Source: Spirochaetales bacterium UBA1265
GTDB lineage: Bacteria; Spirochaetota; Spirochaetia; Sphaerochaetales; Sphaerochaetaceae
Assembly: GCA_002308475.1 (NCBI GenBank)
Contig: DBVL01000061.1
Span: forward strand, 6,320-11,739
Length of the DNA: 5,420 nucleotides
Direction of reading: 5' to 3'
How positions within the stretch are numbered: the first letter of the stretch is position 1; each line of letters starts with the position of its first letter. Positions 4,206-5,420 of this stretch are shown here, piece after piece. The position numbers were made by a program, and so were the translations under genes. The notes beneath the pieces were generated by a model. It did not search any database and was not told the origin of the DNA. It worked only from the letters and a program-made list of their open reading frames with translations.

Positions 4206-5420
4206 TCAGAAAAGGCCTTTGACCTCTCCTGTCTCTGTATCTATGTCTACCTTTCTGTAAGCAGGATTGCTTCCTGTTCCAGGCATCATGGTGATGGTTC
4301 CTGCCATGGGGCAGAGGAATCTTGCTCCAGAATACTCAAGAATGTCCCGGATTGGAAGCCTCCAGCCTTTGGGTACTCCTTTCAGCTCAGGGTCATGAGA
4401 AAGAGAGAGGTGTGTTTTGACCATCATGGTTGCATAGTCAGCATATTTCGGATCCTTCTCAAACCGCTCTGCCTTTTCCAGAGCAAGAGGAGCCCAGTCA
4501 ACTCCGTCAGCCCCGTAAACCTCATGTGCTATGGTTTCCACACGGTCCCTAAGTCTCATATCAAGAGGGTAGAGGTACTTGAACTCAGTCTTTTCCTCGC
4601 ATGCTTCTATCACTTTCTCTGCCAATTCTCTGGCTCCTTCGCCACCGTATCTCCAGTGTTCTGAAAGGGCACAGCGAACATGATGCTTCTCGCAGAGGTC
4701 TCTCAAAAGCTGAACTTCTGCCTCCGTGTCGGTTGCAAAGCGGTTTATGCATACAACAGGAACTATCCCTGCCTTCTTGACCAGGCCCACATGGTGGAAC
4801 AGGTTCTCGGCGCCCTTCTCAAGAAGCTCAAGGTTCTCTTCGGTATATTCTTTAGGAATCTTCTTGCCCGGCGTAACCTTGGGCCCGCCTCCATGCATCT
4901 TCAGTGCCCTGATGGTGGCAACCACAACAGAGCAGTCCGGCTTAAGGCCGGAAAGGCGGCACTTGACGTTCCAGAACTTCTCAAAGCCTATGTCGGCAGC
5001 GAATCCGCTCTCCGTAACGTGGTAGTCAAAAAGCTTAAGTCCGAGTCTGTCACCTATAACGGAAGACTGGCCTATGGCAATATTCGCAAACGGGCCTGCA
5101 TGTACCAGCACCGGCTGTCCTTCTACCGTGTAACACAGAGTGGGATTTATGGTGTTACGCATCCATGCTGTCATGGCTCCGGCTACTTCCAGATCTTCTG
5201 TAGTTACAGCTTTTCCTTTTTTGTCGTAAGCCAGAACAATCTTTCCTATTCTTTCTCTGAGGTCCTTGAGGTCTTTAGATACAGCAAGAATGGCCATAAG
5301 CTCGGAAGAGACTGCTATATTTGTCTTTGTCACCATCCTGTATCCGTCAAGCTTTCCTTCTCCAAGTCCTATCTCCATTTTCCTCAGTGCCTGACAGCAG
5401 AAGTCCATGACAAAGTTCCA
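4206..5420 (-). CDS. fhs: Formate-tetrahydrofolate ligase, C-terminal 404 residues (partial)
   Basis: Formate-THF ligase (10-formyl-THF synthetase) joins formate to tetrahydrofolate using ATP. It supplies one-carbon units for purines and, in acetogens, forms the methyl branch of the Wood-Ljungdahl pathway. The reading frame runs off the right edge (WNFVMD... at 5420), so roughly the first 150-200 residues of a family that is usually near 560, including the P-loop, are outside; the Met at 5406-5408 is internal. Recognisable family segments in order are [112 protein letters not shown] and the terminal GLF. After ALKMHGG there is a longer stretch ([19 protein letters not shown]) than in the Moorella enzyme as I recall it, fitting a subtype I associate with spirochaetes and some other anaerobes. 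The stop is TGA at 4206-4208, and the peroxidase gene follows after 34 bases. Whether it serves acetogenesis or biosynthesis cannot be read from this window. Confidence 0.96.
   Translation of the reverse strand, partial: WNFVMDFCCQALRKMEIGLGEGKLDGYRMVTKTNIAVSSELMAILAVSKDLKDLRERIGKIVLAYDKKGKAVTTEDLEVAGAMTAWMRNTINPTLCYTVEGQPVLVHAGPFANIAIGQSSVIGDRLGLKLFDYHVTESGFAADIGFEKFWNVKCRLSGLKPDCSVVVATIRALKMHGGGPKVTPGKKIPKEYTEENLELLEKGAENLFHHVGLVKKAGIVPVVCINRFATDTEAEVQLLRDLCEKHHVRCALSEHWRYGGEGARELAEKVIEACEEKTEFKYLYPLDMRLRDRVETIAHEVYGADGVDWAPLALEKAERFEKDPKYADYATMMVKTHLSLSHDPELKGVPKGWRLPIRDILEYSGARFLCPMAGTITMMPGTGSNPAYRKVDIDTETGEVKGLF

Noticed and set aside
4395..5025. Two plus-strand open frames (4395-4664 and 4726-5025)
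   Set aside because: Both are antisense to the highly conserved fhs coding sequence and lack ribosome sites.

Overview
The window looks like a bacterial chromosome segment from a diderm with strong AGGAGG ribosome binding sites and moderate, AT-leaning composition. Three things point tentatively to Spirochaetota (a Sphaerochaeta- or Treponema-like organism): secreted proteins with MKKxxxxxLL...AVFA signal peptides, lipoproteins with a relaxed FVAC lipobox, and the company of a formate-tetrahydrofolate ligase whose insert resembles those I recall from spirochaetes. Strong Shine-Dalgarno sites argue against Bacteroidota. The assignment is inference only; no rRNA or other marker gene is present.

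Left half (29-2242): two copies of a two-gene cassette face away from each other around a 250-base intergenic region. Each copy is an outer-membrane-type beta-barrel protein of exactly 180 residues, started by TTG, then a 13-base gap, then a small lipoprotein. The leftward copy is 1034-492 followed by 478-29; the rightward copy is 1285-1827 followed by 1841-2242. The barrel proteins are about 70% identical by hand count, with a 108-base core about 90% identical in DNA. The lipoproteins match mainly in the signal peptide and the first third of the mature chain. This is an old inverted duplication whose arms have diverged unevenly. The leftward copy has a good sigma-70-type promoter with repeated TGCGGT elements; the rightward copy has a different, weaker one. 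A strong intrinsic terminator at 2265-2293 closes the rightward cassette.

Middle (2329-3570): a separate secreted 413-residue protein, probably another outer membrane beta-barrel, resembling the DUF1207 family through an HHFSGHYGDE segment and its C-terminal strand region. It ends at a hairpin (3578-3605) that probably terminates transcription from both sides.

Right half (5420-3632, minus strand): the C-terminal 404 residues of formate-tetrahydrofolate ligase (fhs; the N-terminus lies beyond the window), followed after 34 bases by a cysteine-type glutathione peroxidase family protein, probably in the same transcript. One gene supplies one-carbon units (10-formyl-THF); the other removes peroxides, probably with thioredoxin. 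No tRNA, rRNA, CRISPR array, transposase or phage gene was seen. The least explained part is the mirror-image barrel/lipoprotein pair.
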